64,000 nucleotides of DNA from Albibacillus kandeliae (GTDB lineage: Bacteria; Pseudomonadota; Alphaproteobacteria; Rhodobacterales; Rhodobacteraceae): the NCBI RefSeq assembly GCF_003116585.1, contig NZ_QEHM01000006.1, positions 310,001 through 374,000 on the forward strand, given 5' to 3'. The notes below the pieces were generated by a model that did not search any database, was not told the origin of the DNA, and saw nothing but the letters and a program-made list of their open reading frames with translations. The translations under genes were made by a program, and so were the position numbers. Positions 36,997 through 45,695 of this stretch are shown here, in pieces; positions within the stretch are counted from its first letter, which is position 1, and every line of letters begins with the position of its first letter.

Positions 36997-37052
36997 CTGT
37001 TCCCTTTCAAAGGAAAAATGCCCCGCATCGACCAGCGATACGGGGCAAGGTG

Positions 37053-38903
37053 TCATTCAGCGGCCAGGGATGAGCAGCTGAACAGTCGTTCGTCGTGCAC
37101 GACCGGCTGACCGAGGTTCAGCGGGGTCAGATAGTATGACAGGTAGGTAACATCGGGATTACCATCCGTCGGACGGGCCGCGCGCAGCGTGGTGCGTTTC
37201 TCCTCGATGGCGGCAAGGTCCACGCCGCCGTCCGGCCCCATGATCACGCCGTAGACCGCCGCGGCGTAATCCGGCGTCACGATCTCCAGCTTGACGTCCT
37301 CGGCCACCTGCGCCGGGTCCCGCTCCAGCGGATCGCCGTTGCCGGCACCGCCCGCCGAAACGTGGCAGAAGATGTCGCCCTTCTTCATCGGCACCTGCAG
37401 CATCGGCATCACCGGCAGCACCTGCTGCCCGGGCCCCGGGTTCAGGATGTTGTAGCTGGGCGTGCCCGGATAGCCCTTGTCGACACCGTAAGGCAGGTGG
37501 CGGCGACGGTCCGAGCGCATGATCAGACCGGCCTCGTCGGCCAGCAGCTCATACTCCCGCACGAAGGCCGGAGCGCCCCTGTACTTGCCCGGCCCGCCCG
37601 AGTTCTGCACCAGCCCGTAGCGCGTGACGCGCACCGGGAACTGCGCTTCGATCATCTCGACCGGCTGGTTGGTCCCGTTGCCGCCCGGGTTCGGGATGCC
37701 ATGCTCGCCGTCGCGCCAGTTGAGCGCGCCGCCCGCCCCGGCCAGTGTCTCGGTACAGACGAAGGCCGCGCCGTTGTGACGACCGGCGATCACCGGGAAG
37801 GTCACCCCGCCCTCGCCCGCCGCCGGGGTGTTGTCGGGCAGGATCTTGCCCAGCGCCCCGAACAGCGCGTCGAGCATCCGCCAGCCCATCAGCGCGCGCG
37901 CGGCGCAGGCGGCCGGCGGACGCGGGTTCACGATGCAACCCTCGGGCGCGATGGTCTTGATCGGCCGGGTGAAGCCCTCGAAATTCGGGATGTCGCTGTC
38001 GAGCACGCACTTGATCGCCATGTAGCCGGCGGCCTTGGTGAAGGGGATCGGGCAGTTGATCGCCCCCCTCACCTCGCCCGAGGTTCCGGTCCAGTCGATG
38101 GTCAGCTCGTCCCCTGCAACGTGGATCGCCAGTTGCAGGACGATCGGCTCGGGCGTCTCGCCCAGCCCGTCCACGTAGTCGGTAAAGGTGTAGACGCCAT
38201 CCGGGATCCTCGCGATTTCCTCGCGCATCATCGCCTCGGAGGTGTCGTGCATCTCTTCGACAAAGGCGCGGAAGGTGTCCGAGCCGTATTTCTCCAGCAG
38301 CCGCACGAAGGCGCGGTCGGCATTGGTCACGGCGGCGATCTGCGATCGCATGTCGCCCGACACCATCTCGGGCAGGCGGTTGTTCAGCGCCATGATCTCG
38401 AAGAAGGTCTCGTTCGGCTTGCCCCGCTCGTAGAGCTTGAGGATCGGGATCCGCACCCCCTCCTGGAAGATCTCCTGCGCGTAGACGGCGGTGGAGCCGG
38501 GTGCGAGGCCGCCCATGTCGGTCTGGTGCACCAGCGTACAGGCATAGCCCTCGAGCTCGTTGTTCACGAACATCGGCTTGACGATGTAGACGTCGGGCAG
38601 ATGCATCCCGCCCGCGACGTAGGGGTCGTTGAAGACGAAGATGTCGCCCGGATAGGTCTTGTCCCGCGTCTTGGCCACCAGCTTCTGCATCGCGTCCGGG
38701 AACGACCCAAGGTGCAGCGCCATGGTCATGCCGTGGGCGATCACGCGCCCCTCGCGGTCGCAGAGCCCGGTGGAATAGTCCATCGAGTCGCGCACGATGG
38801 CGGAATGGGCGGTGCGCATGATCACCAGCGCCATCTCGTCCGAGATCGAGGAGAGCGCATTGCGGATCACCTGCGCGGTGATGGGGTCGATGGCGTTGCT
38901 CAT
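37053..38903 (-). CDS. hyuB: Hydantoinase B/oxoprolinase family protein
   Basis: 616-residue beta-type subunit of ATP-dependent hydantoinase/5-oxoprolinase/acetone-carboxylase-like enzymes. It begins DPITAQVIRNALSSISDEMA, followed by MRTAHSAIVRDSMDYSTGLC near residue 30 and the metal-binding style FNDPYVAGGMHLPDV near residue 90. It works with HyuA to open a cyclic amide using ATP. The ATG overlaps the hyuA stop by 4 nt. Length is normal for the family. Confidence 0.9.
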   Translation of the reverse strand: MSNAIDPITAQVIRNALSSISDEMALVIMRTAHSAIVRDSMDYSTGLCDREGRVIAHGMTMALHLGSFPDAMQKLVAKTRDKTYPGDIFVFNDPYVAGGMHLPDVYIVKPMFVNNELEGYACTLVHQTDMGGLAPGSTAVYAQEIFQEGVRIPILKLYERGKPNETFFEIMALNNRLPEMVSGDMRSQIAAVTNADRAFVRLLEKYGSDTFRAFVEEMHDTSEAMMREEIARIPDGVYTFTDYVDGLGETPEPIVLQLAIHVAGDELTIDWTGTSGEVRGAINCPIPFTKAAGYMAIKCVLDSDIPNFEGFTRPIKTIAPEGCIVNPRPPAACAARALMGWRMLDALFGALGKILPDNTPAAGEGGVTFPVIAGRHNGAAFVCTETLAGAGGALNWRDGEHGIPNPGGNGTNQPVEMIEAQFPVRVTRYGLVQNSGGPGKYRGAPAFVREYELLADEAGLIMRSDRRRHLPYGVDKGYPGTPSYNILNPGPGQQVLPVMPMLQVPMKKGDIFCHVSAGGAGNGDPLERDPAQVAEDVKLEIVTPDYAAAVYGVIMGPDGGVDLAAIEEKRTTLRAARPTDGNPDVTYLSYYLTPLNLGQPVVHDERLFSCSSLAAE

Positions 38904-41011
38904 TGCACGTCCTCCTCGCGGGTCAGGATGATGTTGCCGTTCGGGTCAAGCGTCGCCGCCCAGTCGGGCGGCACCACGCAGGTGGTGTCATATTCCTCGA
39001 CGATCATCGGGCCGCTTCGCGGTGCCGCGCCCAGATCGCTCCGGCGCAGGATCGGGGTGTCGAAGCTGCCCGCCTCCGCGCCGAAGTAGACCTCGCGCCG
39101 CCGTGTTTCGGCCTCCGGCTGCGCCAGCGCGGCGCGCAGGTCGACCTCGGCCTCGTCCTTCAGCGCCACGGTGCCGATCACCCGCAGGTTCACGCTCTGC
39201 ACCGGAGCTTCGTCGGTGCGGTGGCCATAGGTCGCCTCGTGTTCGGCGCTGAAGGCCTCGCGCATCTGCGCCTGATCGCTGCGCCCGCCCGCACCGGACT
39301 CCACCGGGACCGTCAGTTCGTGCGCCTGCCCATAGTAGCGCAGGTCGGCGAAACGCTCGATCTCCACCGTCGCAGGGTCGCAGCCTTCCTCGGCCATGAG
39401 CGCCAGCAGGCGCGCTTCGAGATCGGCAAAGACCGCGTCGATCCCCTCGCCGCCCGCATCGCCGAGCAGCCCGATGAAGGACTGGGTCAGTTCATGCTGG
39501 ATCGGGGTGCGCAGCAGGCCATAGGCGCTGAACACGCCGGGGTTCAGCGGGATCACCACCCGTTTCATCTCCAGCGTGGTCGCGATCTCGGTGGCTAGAA
39601 CCGGCCCGTTGCCGCCCATGGCGAACAGCGTGAAATCGCGCGGATCGCGGCCGCGATAGGTCGACACCGCCTTGACCGCACGCACCATCGTGCCCGCCGC
39701 CACCTGGAACACGCCATGCGCGGTCTCGTTCAGCGACTTGCCGACCCGGTCGGCCACCTTCTCGCGCAGGATCGCCTCGGCCTTGGGCTTGTTCAGTTTC
39801 AATTCGCCCCCGACGAGGTACTCCGGGTTGATGTAGCCCAACATGATCATGGCATCGGTCAGCGTGGGGTCCTCCCCACCTGCGTCGTAGGCCACCGGGC
39901 CGGGCGCCGCGCCCGCGCTGCGCGGACCCACGGTCAGCACGCCTGCCCCGTCGAAGCCGATGATGCTGCCACCGCCCGCGCCGATCTCGGAGATGTCGAT
40001 GACCGGCAGCTTCAGCGCGTGGCCGCCGCCCATCTGCAGACGGCTGGACAGGTTGATGCCCGCGCCCACCTCGTAGTCCGAGGTCTTGGCGACCATGCCG
40101 CCCTCGACCATCGCCGCCTTGGCCGTGGTGCCGCCCATGTCGAGCGTGATCAGGTCCGGCAGGCCGGAACTCCGTGCGAGGTCCGCCGCTCCGATCACCC
40201 CGGCGGAGGGGCCGGATTCGACGATGTAGGCCGGTTTCAGCGCCGCCTGCGTCACCGACATCACCCCGCCGTCCGACTTCATGACCTGTACGGGCGCGTC
40301 GATGCCGATGGCCTTCAGTTCGTTCACCAGCGAGGTGAAGTAGCGCTCGAGCACCGGGCCGAGATAGGCGTTGATCACCGTGGTAGAGGTCCGCTCGTAT
40401 TCCCGGATCTCCGGCAGCAGGTCGGCCGAATAGGTGACGAAGGTACCCCCCGGCATGACCTCGGCCAGCCGTTCGGCCACCGCCACCTCGTGCGCCTTGT
40501 TGGCGTAGGAGTTGATCAGGCAGACCGCGACCGACTCGACGCCCTCGGAGATCAGCCGCTCGGCAATCGCGTCCACCTCGGCCAGGTCGAGCGGGCGCAC
40601 TGCGGCGCCATCCGCGCCCATGCGCTCGCCCAGTTCAAAGCGCAGGTTGCGCGGCACCAGCGGTTCGGGGCGCTTGAAGGTCAGCGTATACATCTCGGGG
40701 ATGCGCAAGCGGCGGAACTCCAGCACGTCGCGGAAGCCCTGAGTGGTGATCAGCCCTGCCTTGGCGCCCCGACCTTCGAGGATCGTGTTGGTCGCAACGG
40801 TGGTCGCGTGGATCACCGCGCTGATCCTCCCGGCACCGATGCCGTGCAAGTCCATCAGCTGTGAAATGCCCGAGACGATGCCCCGACCGTAGTTATCGGG
40901 CGTCGTCGGCACCTTGCGCGTCAGCAGTGCCCCCCTGTCCCCGACGAAGACGAGGTCGGTGAAGGTTCCCCCGACGTCGATGCCAATGCGGAATGTCTCT
41001 GGTTCGGTCAC
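38900..41011 (-). CDS. hyuA: Hydantoinase A/oxoprolinase family protein
   Basis: 703-residue ATP-binding subunit with the actin-like fold. The phosphate-binding start is RIGIDVGGTFTDLVFV, with TLDMGGTTAKAAMVEGG and GAGGGSIIGFD as further nucleotide-site motifs. The GTG at 41011 is preferred over upstream frame extension to 41092 because it gives the family start and AGGAA lies 10 nt before it. It is first gene of the hyuA-hyuB-dadA-ridA-isomerase operon, with two repeated TGTGA-N4-TCACA sites upstream. The substrate (hydantoin, oxoproline or another lactam) is not resolved. Confidence 0.9.
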   Translation of the reverse strand: MTEPETFRIGIDVGGTFTDLVFVGDRGALLTRKVPTTPDNYGRGIVSGISQLMDLHGIGAGRISAVIHATTVATNTILEGRGAKAGLITTQGFRDVLEFRRLRIPEMYTLTFKRPEPLVPRNLRFELGERMGADGAAVRPLDLAEVDAIAERLISEGVESVAVCLINSYANKAHEVAVAERLAEVMPGGTFVTYSADLLPEIREYERTSTTVINAYLGPVLERYFTSLVNELKAIGIDAPVQVMKSDGGVMSVTQAALKPAYIVESGPSAGVIGAADLARSSGLPDLITLDMGGTTAKAAMVEGGMVAKTSDYEVGAGINLSSRLQMGGGHALKLPVIDISEIGAGGGSIIGFDGAGVLTVGPRSAGAAPGPVAYDAGGEDPTLTDAMIMLGYINPEYLVGGELKLNKPKAEAILREKVADRVGKSLNETAHGVFQVAAGTMVRAVKAVSTYRGRDPRDFTLFAMGGNGPVLATEIATTLEMKRVVIPLNPGVFSAYGLLRTPIQHELTQSFIGLLGDAGGEGIDAVFADLEARLLALMAEEGCDPATVEIERFADLRYYGQAHELTVPVESGAGGRSDQAQMREAFSAEHEATYGHRTDEAPVQSVNLRVIGTVALKDEAEVDLRAALAQPEAETRRREVYFGAEAGSFDTPILRRSDLGAAPRSGPMIVEEYDTTCVVPPDWAATLDPNGNIILTREEDVQ

Positions 41012-41093
41012 GGTCTTGTTCCTGTCCTGCCGGTCGCCGGCACCTCGCCCCGTTGGAGCGGGGATTCGCCCGGCGGCCTCTTCTGACTCCACC

Positions 41094-41140
41094 TTAAATG
41101 TGAAAACTCACAGGTAAACGATTTAATGTGAATTTTCACA
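41094..41140. promoter_or_regulatory. Tandem operator pair upstream of hyuA
   Basis: Two 19-bp direct repeats, TTAAATGTGAAAACTCACA (41094-41112) and TTTAATGTGAATTTTCACA (41122-41140), start 28 bp apart. Each contains a TGTGA-N4-TCACA palindrome. They lie 83-129 nt upstream of the hyuA start in an A/T-rich patch and look like a two-site operator. The regulator is not identified in the window. Confidence 0.75.
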
Positions 41141-41189
41141 TCTTTTGCAACAACTGCCCCTTTTCTCCGCAGAGCCCCCGGCCCTGCCT

Positions 41190-41225
41190 GCAAACAGAAA
41201 GGGCCCGGCGATGATCGCCGGACCC
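41190..41225 (-). terminator. Terminator of the TRAP transporter operon
   Basis: On the minus strand GGGTCCGGCGAT and ATCGCCGGGCCC pair (one G-U) around a single-base centre and are followed by TTTCTGTTTG. The site lies just after the dctM stop at 41279, so transport and hydantoinase genes are separate transcripts. Confidence 0.85.
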
Positions 41226-41278
41226 TTCCCCAAGTCGTCCAGATGCACCGGGCCGCACCGCAGAGGCACGGCCCCGCC

Positions 41279-42598
41279 TCATTGCAGCAGCGCCGGCAGC
41301 CACGAGATCGTTCCCGGGAAGAATAGGATGATCGCCAGCACGAGTATCTGCAGCCCGATGAAGGGGAACACCGCCTTGTAGATGGTTCCCATCGACACCT
41401 TGCCATCCAGCACCCCCTGTATGACGAACAGCAGGATCCCGAAGGGCGGCGTGCAGAGCCCGATCTCCAGCGCAACCATCATCATCAGCCCGAACCACAG
41501 GATATCGACCTGGATCGCGTTGAGGATCGGGAAGAAGATCGGCACCGTCAGCATGATGATCGACGCGGACTCCATGAAGAAGCCAAGCACGATCAGCATT
41601 GCCAGCATCATCACCACGATGGCGAAGGGCGTCAGGTTCGAGCCCTCGATCACCGCACGGGTCAGCGCCGAGGTGGCCCCGGTGAAGGCGAGGATCTGCG
41701 AGAAGGTGCCCGAGCAGCAGATGATGAAGAGGATCATCGCCGAGAACTTCAGCGACTCCATGAAGGCCGCGAAGAAGTTGGCCAGCGTCAGGCAGCGGTA
41801 GGCCACGGCGGCAAGGAACGAGGCCAGCACACCGATGGCCGCGGCCTCGGTCGGGGTCGCGAAACCACCGAGGATCGCCACCACCACCGCGAGGAAGATC
41901 AGCATCAGCGGCAGCACGTTGCGCAGCACCGGACCGACCCGCTCGCGGAAGGGCACCCGTTCGCTTTCGGGCTCCATCGGCGCGAGGCTCGGGTTCAGGC
42001 TGCAGCGGATCATGATGTAGGCGAGAAAGGCGATCATCATCATGATGCCGGGGATGATCCCCGAGATCAGCAGTTCGTTGATCGAGATCTTGGCAAGGCT
42101 ACCGAGGATCACCGCCAGCGCCGAGGGCGGGATCAGGACGGCAATGCCGCCGACCGCCGTGGCCGGACCGATGGAGAGCGCGTTGGAATAGCCCAGCGCG
42201 CGCATCTCGGGCAGCAGGGTCCGCCCGACGATGGCGGCGTTGGCGACCGACGACCCGGAAAGGGCGGCGAAACTCGTCCCGCCCAGCACCGCCACGACCG
42301 ACAGCCGCCCGGGCACCCGCGAGATCAGCTTGTCGATGGCCTCGATCGAGCGCTTGGCCATCCCCGTCTGCAACATGATCTCGCCCATCAGCACGAACAG
42401 CGGGATCGGAGCCATCGAGTAACTGGCCACCGAGGGGCGCAGGTTGCGGATCATCTGGATGATCCCGATCTCGCCCCCGAAAAAGACGATCGCCCCGATG
42501 AGGTTGGCGGTCATGAAGGCCATCACGACCGGAAGGCCGAGCATGATCAGCACGATCACGCTGCCCAGCATGACGCTCAGCGCCAGGATCCATTCCAT
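41279..42598 (-). CDS. TRAP transporter large permease (DctM)
   Basis: 439-residue integral membrane protein with about 12 segments, the Na+-coupled translocating subunit of a tripartite periplasmic transporter. Family marks are the start LGSVIVLIMLGLPVVMAFM, SGSSVANAAIVGRTLLPEM near residue 120 and PPFGILLFVIQGV near the end. ATG 42598 is taken because the frame upstream overlaps dctQ. It is last in the dctP-Q-M order. Confidence 0.95.
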   Translation of the reverse strand: MEWILALSVMLGSVIVLIMLGLPVVMAFMTANLIGAIVFFGGEIGIIQMIRNLRPSVASYSMAPIPLFVLMGEIMLQTGMAKRSIEAIDKLISRVPGRLSVVAVLGGTSFAALSGSSVANAAIVGRTLLPEMRALGYSNALSIGPATAVGGIAVLIPPSALAVILGSLAKISINELLISGIIPGIMMMIAFLAYIMIRCSLNPSLAPMEPESERVPFRERVGPVLRNVLPLMLIFLAVVVAILGGFATPTEAAAIGVLASFLAAVAYRCLTLANFFAAFMESLKFSAMILFIICCSGTFSQILAFTGATSALTRAVIEGSNLTPFAIVVMMLAMLIVLGFFMESASIIMLTVPIFFPILNAIQVDILWFGLMMMVALEIGLCTPPFGILLFVIQGVLDGKVSMGTIYKAVFPFIGLQILVLAIILFFPGTISWLPALLQ

Positions 42599-42602
42599 CC
42601 GG

Positions 42603-43124
42603 TTATTCCTTCGCAGTCTCGTAGGTGGGCGGTGCGTCCGGGTCGGCCAGCACCAGGTCCCTGGCAAAGCCCACCGCGAGCAGCAGGAACGCCACGGGCG
42701 CCTGCCATTGCAGGTACCATTCCGGGAAAATCAGCTCGCCAAAGATCAGTTCGTCGCGTTCGACAGAGACGAAGAAGTTGTCGAAGGCGTAGTAGGTCAG
42801 GATCGCGCAGACCACGGTGCAGACCGTCAGCGTGAACAGCTCGAGCAGGTAGCGCGCGCGTGGCGGCAACGCCTCGGGCAGGACCATCACCCGGACGTGG
42901 GCCCGGTGGTACTGGATCCAGGGTGCCGCCAGCATCGCCATGGCGTAGATGCTCGCCTCGGCGAAATCGACCAGCCCGTAGATGGATGGCATCCCGAGCG
43001 CCCTGAGGAAGACCTCCAGCGCGATGCCGGCGGTGATCAGGAAGAAGAGGATGACGGCGATGATCGCCAGCAGGTAAATGAGACCGACATAGCCGGTCTC
43101 AAGGGTCTTCATTGCTTGCTTCAT
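42603..43124 (-). CDS. TRAP transporter small permease (DctQ)
   Basis: 173-residue membrane protein with four hydrophobic helices, first at residues 12-36 (VGLIYLLAIIAVILFFLIT). GLVDFAEASIYAMAMLAAPW and YHRAHVRVMVLPEAL are typical DctQ stretches. It partners the DctM subunit, whose start codon is only 4 nt after its stop, and the binding protein encoded 36 nt upstream. Confidence 0.92.
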   Translation of the reverse strand: MKQAMKTLETGYVGLIYLLAIIAVILFFLITAGIALEVFLRALGMPSIYGLVDFAEASIYAMAMLAAPWIQYHRAHVRVMVLPEALPPRARYLLELFTLTVCTVVCAILTYYAFDNFFVSVERDELIFGELIFPEWYLQWQAPVAFLLLAVGFARDLVLADPDAPPTYETAKE

Positions 43125-43160
43125 GGCACAGTGCCCTACCCAGACAGGTATGTGTTCCCG

Positions 43161-44123
43161 TTACTTCTGGAACATCTCGCGCAGCTTGGCAGTGCCGTCC
43201 GCGTCGATCTTTGCCATTTCACCCCAATAGGTGTCGCCCGCCTGCTTTGCGAACTCCGGTCCGGCGTCGAAGGAGACGATGCCCGCTTCGTCCTGCACCT
43301 TCTTGTTCAGCGCGTCCTTCTCGGCGTTGAACTTCGGCAGTTCCTCGTCCAGCCATGCGGCCGCATCTTCCAGAACCTTGCGTTCATCGTCGCTCAGCCC
43401 GGCCCAGGTATCGCCGTTCACCAGGATGTTGATGGTCACGTTGTAGAAACCGGGGTCGATGCGGACCTTGGTGTACTTGTCCCAGCCGAGGTCCTGGATG
43501 CCCCAGAACGGCCAGCCGTAGCCGTCGACCACGCCGCGCTCCAGTGCGGTGAAGGTTTCCGGCACCGGGGTGTTGGTGGTGCGCAGGCCGAGGTTCTCGA
43601 AGAACACGGTATAGAGCGGCGAACTGCGTACGCGCATGCCCTTCAGGTCGTCGAGCGAGCTGATTTCCTTGTTGAGGTAGATGTGGAATCCGACGCCGTC
43701 CCCGTAGGTGGTCAGCAGGTAGGAGCCCAGCTGGTCCATGGTCATCTGGCGCAGGTACTCGTAGGCACCGCTTTCGCGCTGCTCGGCCACGGGCACGTCC
43801 GAAATGTCCTGTGCGTTGCCCAGCGGAACCTGCTGCTTGTAGAGCGACGGCGGGATCGCCGCGATGTCGAGGAGGCCGCTGCGCAGCGCGTTGGACTGCT
43901 CCACCGCCGGGATCGCGTCAGGCCCGACGAGGTTGATCTGCAGAACGCCCTTGCCGATCTCGTTGACCTTGTCGGCGAAGAGGACGGCGGGCTCGGCAAA
44001 CGCCAGCTGCGTGGGCAGGAAGACAGCTGCCTTCAGGGTCCTTTCGGCCATGGCCGAGGCAGGCGAGAATACGGTTGCTGTCAGCGCAAGCGCCGCAGAA
44101 ATCGCGGTCATTCGTGTAAACAT
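43161..44123 (-). CDS. TRAP transporter substrate-binding protein (DctP)
   Basis: 320-residue periplasmic solute receptor with a signal peptide (residues 1-27, cleavage likely after ASAMA). The domain runs from RTLKAAVFLPTQLAFAEPAV through DDLKGMRVRSSPLYTVFFEN, which carries the conserved arginine that grips a carboxylate. The substrate is therefore probably an organic acid. Neighbouring catabolic genes suggest an aromatic or N-heterocyclic acid; that is inference. First gene of the TRAP operon. Confidence 0.93.
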   Translation of the reverse strand: MFTRMTAISAALALTATVFSPASAMAERTLKAAVFLPTQLAFAEPAVLFADKVNEIGKGVLQINLVGPDAIPAVEQSNALRSGLLDIAAIPPSLYKQQVPLGNAQDISDVPVAEQRESGAYEYLRQMTMDQLGSYLLTTYGDGVGFHIYLNKEISSLDDLKGMRVRSSPLYTVFFENLGLRTTNTPVPETFTALERGVVDGYGWPFWGIQDLGWDKYTKVRIDPGFYNVTINILVNGDTWAGLSDDERKVLEDAAAWLDEELPKFNAEKDALNKKVQDEAGIVSFDAGPEFAKQAGDTYWGEMAKIDADGTAKLREMFQK

Positions 44124-44492
44124 TGGCTACCTCCTTGTGGGATCGTTTTTCATTACCAAGAACGCTAGCAGAGGTATTTCGTATGTAAATGAAAATGTTT
44201 TAGCCTTAAAACATGCAGCCTTTTTTGCCTTCATTTGCCTCAGAAGCGATCAAACCCGAACCAGATTCGGGTTAAATTCCATGACAATTCATACAATATC
44301 GCCTGGCGTGACCGGAATCGCCCACCCTGCCCGCGACTCGGTCCCGCGCCGGGTGATGCCGCCCGAGCGCATCGGCGACGGTTCCCGAGTGATCCGATTT
44401 ACAACCCGCCTCGTAATCCGGTTATGTTGACACGGACCAGAGATCTCACGGCCCAGAAACCTCCCGCGCCGCGACGGTCCGGGAGTGAGAGA
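44124..44492. promoter_or_regulatory. Divergent dctP/rpoE regulatory region
   Basis: 369-nt gap. Near dctP lies the weak palindrome ATTTCGTATGTAAAT (44176-44190), which distantly resembles the island operator and may be the dctP control site. In the middle is an exact 8-bp hairpin AACCCGAA / TTCGGGTT (44253-44273) without a T-run. The sigma-E promoter of rpoE lies at 44390-44416. No gene is supported within the gap. Confidence 0.6.
44390..44416 (+). promoter_or_regulatory. Sigma-E (ECF11) promoter of rpoE-chrR
   Basis: TGATCC (44390-44395), 16-nt spacer, CGTAA (44412-44416). This matches the promoter type of the RpoE-ChrR sigma group and implies autoregulation. The same -35, spacing and CGTA core recur twice at 47.2-47.3 kb. 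Confidence 0.85.
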
Positions 44493-45059
44493 GTGAACGT
44501 GTCGCAGAACAAGTCGGACCTGTCACAGCAGACCATCTGGATGCTCGCCGTGCGCGACAATCGCGACCGGCAGGCGTTCGCCGCCCTGTTCGATCACTTC
44601 GCCCCCCGCCTCAAGGGGTTCATCATGCGCTCCGGCACCTCGTTGGAGCGCGCGGAGGAAATCGTTCAGGACGTCATGCTGACCATCTGGCGCAAGGCGG
44701 CGACCTTCGATCCGCACCGCGCACAGGTGTCGGGATGGATCTACCAGATCGCGCGCAACCGGCAGATCGACATCCTCAGAAAGGAAAACCGGCCGCTTCC
44801 GGAAGAGCTGAAGGAGGAGCCGGGCCAGGAGCCCGACGCGAGCCAGCTGCTCGCCCTCCAGCAGGAAGCGGACAAACTGAAGCAAGCCCTCGCAAAGCTC
44901 AGCGACGAGCAGCGCGAGATGATCGAGAAAGCCTATCTCGGCGAGCTGACCCATCAGGAGATCAGCACCCAGTCCGGCCTCCCGCTGGGCACCATCAAGT
45001 CAAGGATACGCCTTGGCCTGGACCGCCTGAGATACGAGCTGAAAGACCTGCAAGAATGA
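44493..45059 (+). CDS. rpoE: ECF sigma factor RpoE (singlet-oxygen response)
   Basis: 188-residue ECF-type sigma factor: region 2 is FAALFDHFAPRLKGFIMRSG with AEEIVQDVMLTIWRKAATFD and YQIARNRQIDIL, and region 4 is LGELTHQEISTQSGLPLGTIKSRI. With a ChrR anti-sigma gene overlapping it, this is the RpoE that answers singlet oxygen in Rhodobacter. GTG 44493 follows GGGAG. An ATG at 44424 is in frame but falls at the predicted transcription start and adds a sequence not seen in the family. Confidence 0.95.
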   Translation: MNVSQNKSDLSQQTIWMLAVRDNRDRQAFAALFDHFAPRLKGFIMRSGTSLERAEEIVQDVMLTIWRKAATFDPHRAQVSGWIYQIARNRQIDILRKENRPLPEELKEEPGQEPDASQLLALQQEADKLKQALAKLSDEQREMIEKAYLGELTHQEISTQSGLPLGTIKSRIRLGLDRLRYELKDLQE

Positions 45060-45691
45060 GCAAGATCGTACATCATATCCCCGAAGACATGCTGGCCGCC
45101 TATGCCGCCGGTACCCTGCCCCACGGCTTTGCCGTGGTCGTTGCCGCCCACGTATCGCTTTGCCCCGACTGCCGTGCCGCGCTCGAGGCGCATCACGCGG
45201 CTGGCGGTGTCCTCCTCGAAAGCGCCGGATCCGTCTCCGTGTCGGACAGGTTGAAGGCCGACCTCCTCTCGCGCCTTGACGAGCCCTTCACGCCCGAGCC
45301 GGTCTACGAGCGGTCCGGCGTCTACCCGGGCCCGGTGGTTCAGGCCCTCAAGGGCCGGGCGCCCCGTTGGAAATCGCTGGGCATGGGCGTGCGTCAGGAC
45401 ATCCTGTCGAACGATGCGGAAAGCTCGGTGCGCCTGCTCTACATTCCGGGCGGACAGGCCGTACCCGATCACAGCCACCACGGGCTGGAACTGACTCTGG
45501 TGCTGCAGGGCAGTTTCCACGATGAAACCGGGCGCTTTGGCGTGGGCGATCTGGAAATCGCCGATGACACGCTGGAACATACGCCGATCGCCGACGAGGG
45601 CGAGCCCTGCATCTGCCTTGCCGCCACCGACGCGCCCCTGAGGTTCCGCGCCCTGGTGCCGCGACTGCTGCAACCCTTCTTCCGGATCTGA
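45056..45691 (+). CDS. chrR: ChrR-type zinc anti-sigma factor
   Basis: 211-residue anti-sigma factor. The N-terminal ZAS domain binds Zn and RpoE; its ligands are visible as a His in HHIPEDML and H, C, C in AAHVSLCPDCRAAL. The C-terminal cupin domain has a second metal site, PDHSHHGLELTLVLQG plus a later His in DDTLEHTPI, and in Rhodobacter is needed for the singlet-oxygen response. The ATG overlaps the rpoE stop (ATGA), so the two are translationally coupled. Confidence 0.95.
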   Translation: MSKIVHHIPEDMLAAYAAGTLPHGFAVVVAAHVSLCPDCRAALEAHHAAGGVLLESAGSVSVSDRLKADLLSRLDEPFTPEPVYERSGVYPGPVVQALKGRAPRWKSLGMGVRQDILSNDAESSVRLLYIPGGQAVPDHSHHGLELTLVLQGSFHDETGRFGVGDLEIADDTLEHTPIADEGEPCICLAATDAPLRFRALVPRLLQPFFRI

Positions 45692-45695
45692 GGGA

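Noticed and set aside
44176-44190. ATTTCGTATGTAAAT near dctP as a seventh island operator
   Set aside because: Only 4-bp arms are symmetric and the TTTTAC half is broken; kept only as a weak site in the gap description.
44253-44273. Perfect hairpin AACCCGAA/TTCGGGTT as a terminator
   Set aside because: No T-run follows on either strand and no gene ends nearby, since both flanking genes start away from it.
44424-44492. Upstream ATG start for rpoE
   Set aside because: It falls at the predicted transcription start, has no ribosome binding site and adds residues unlike the family N-terminus; GTG 44493 has GGGAG.
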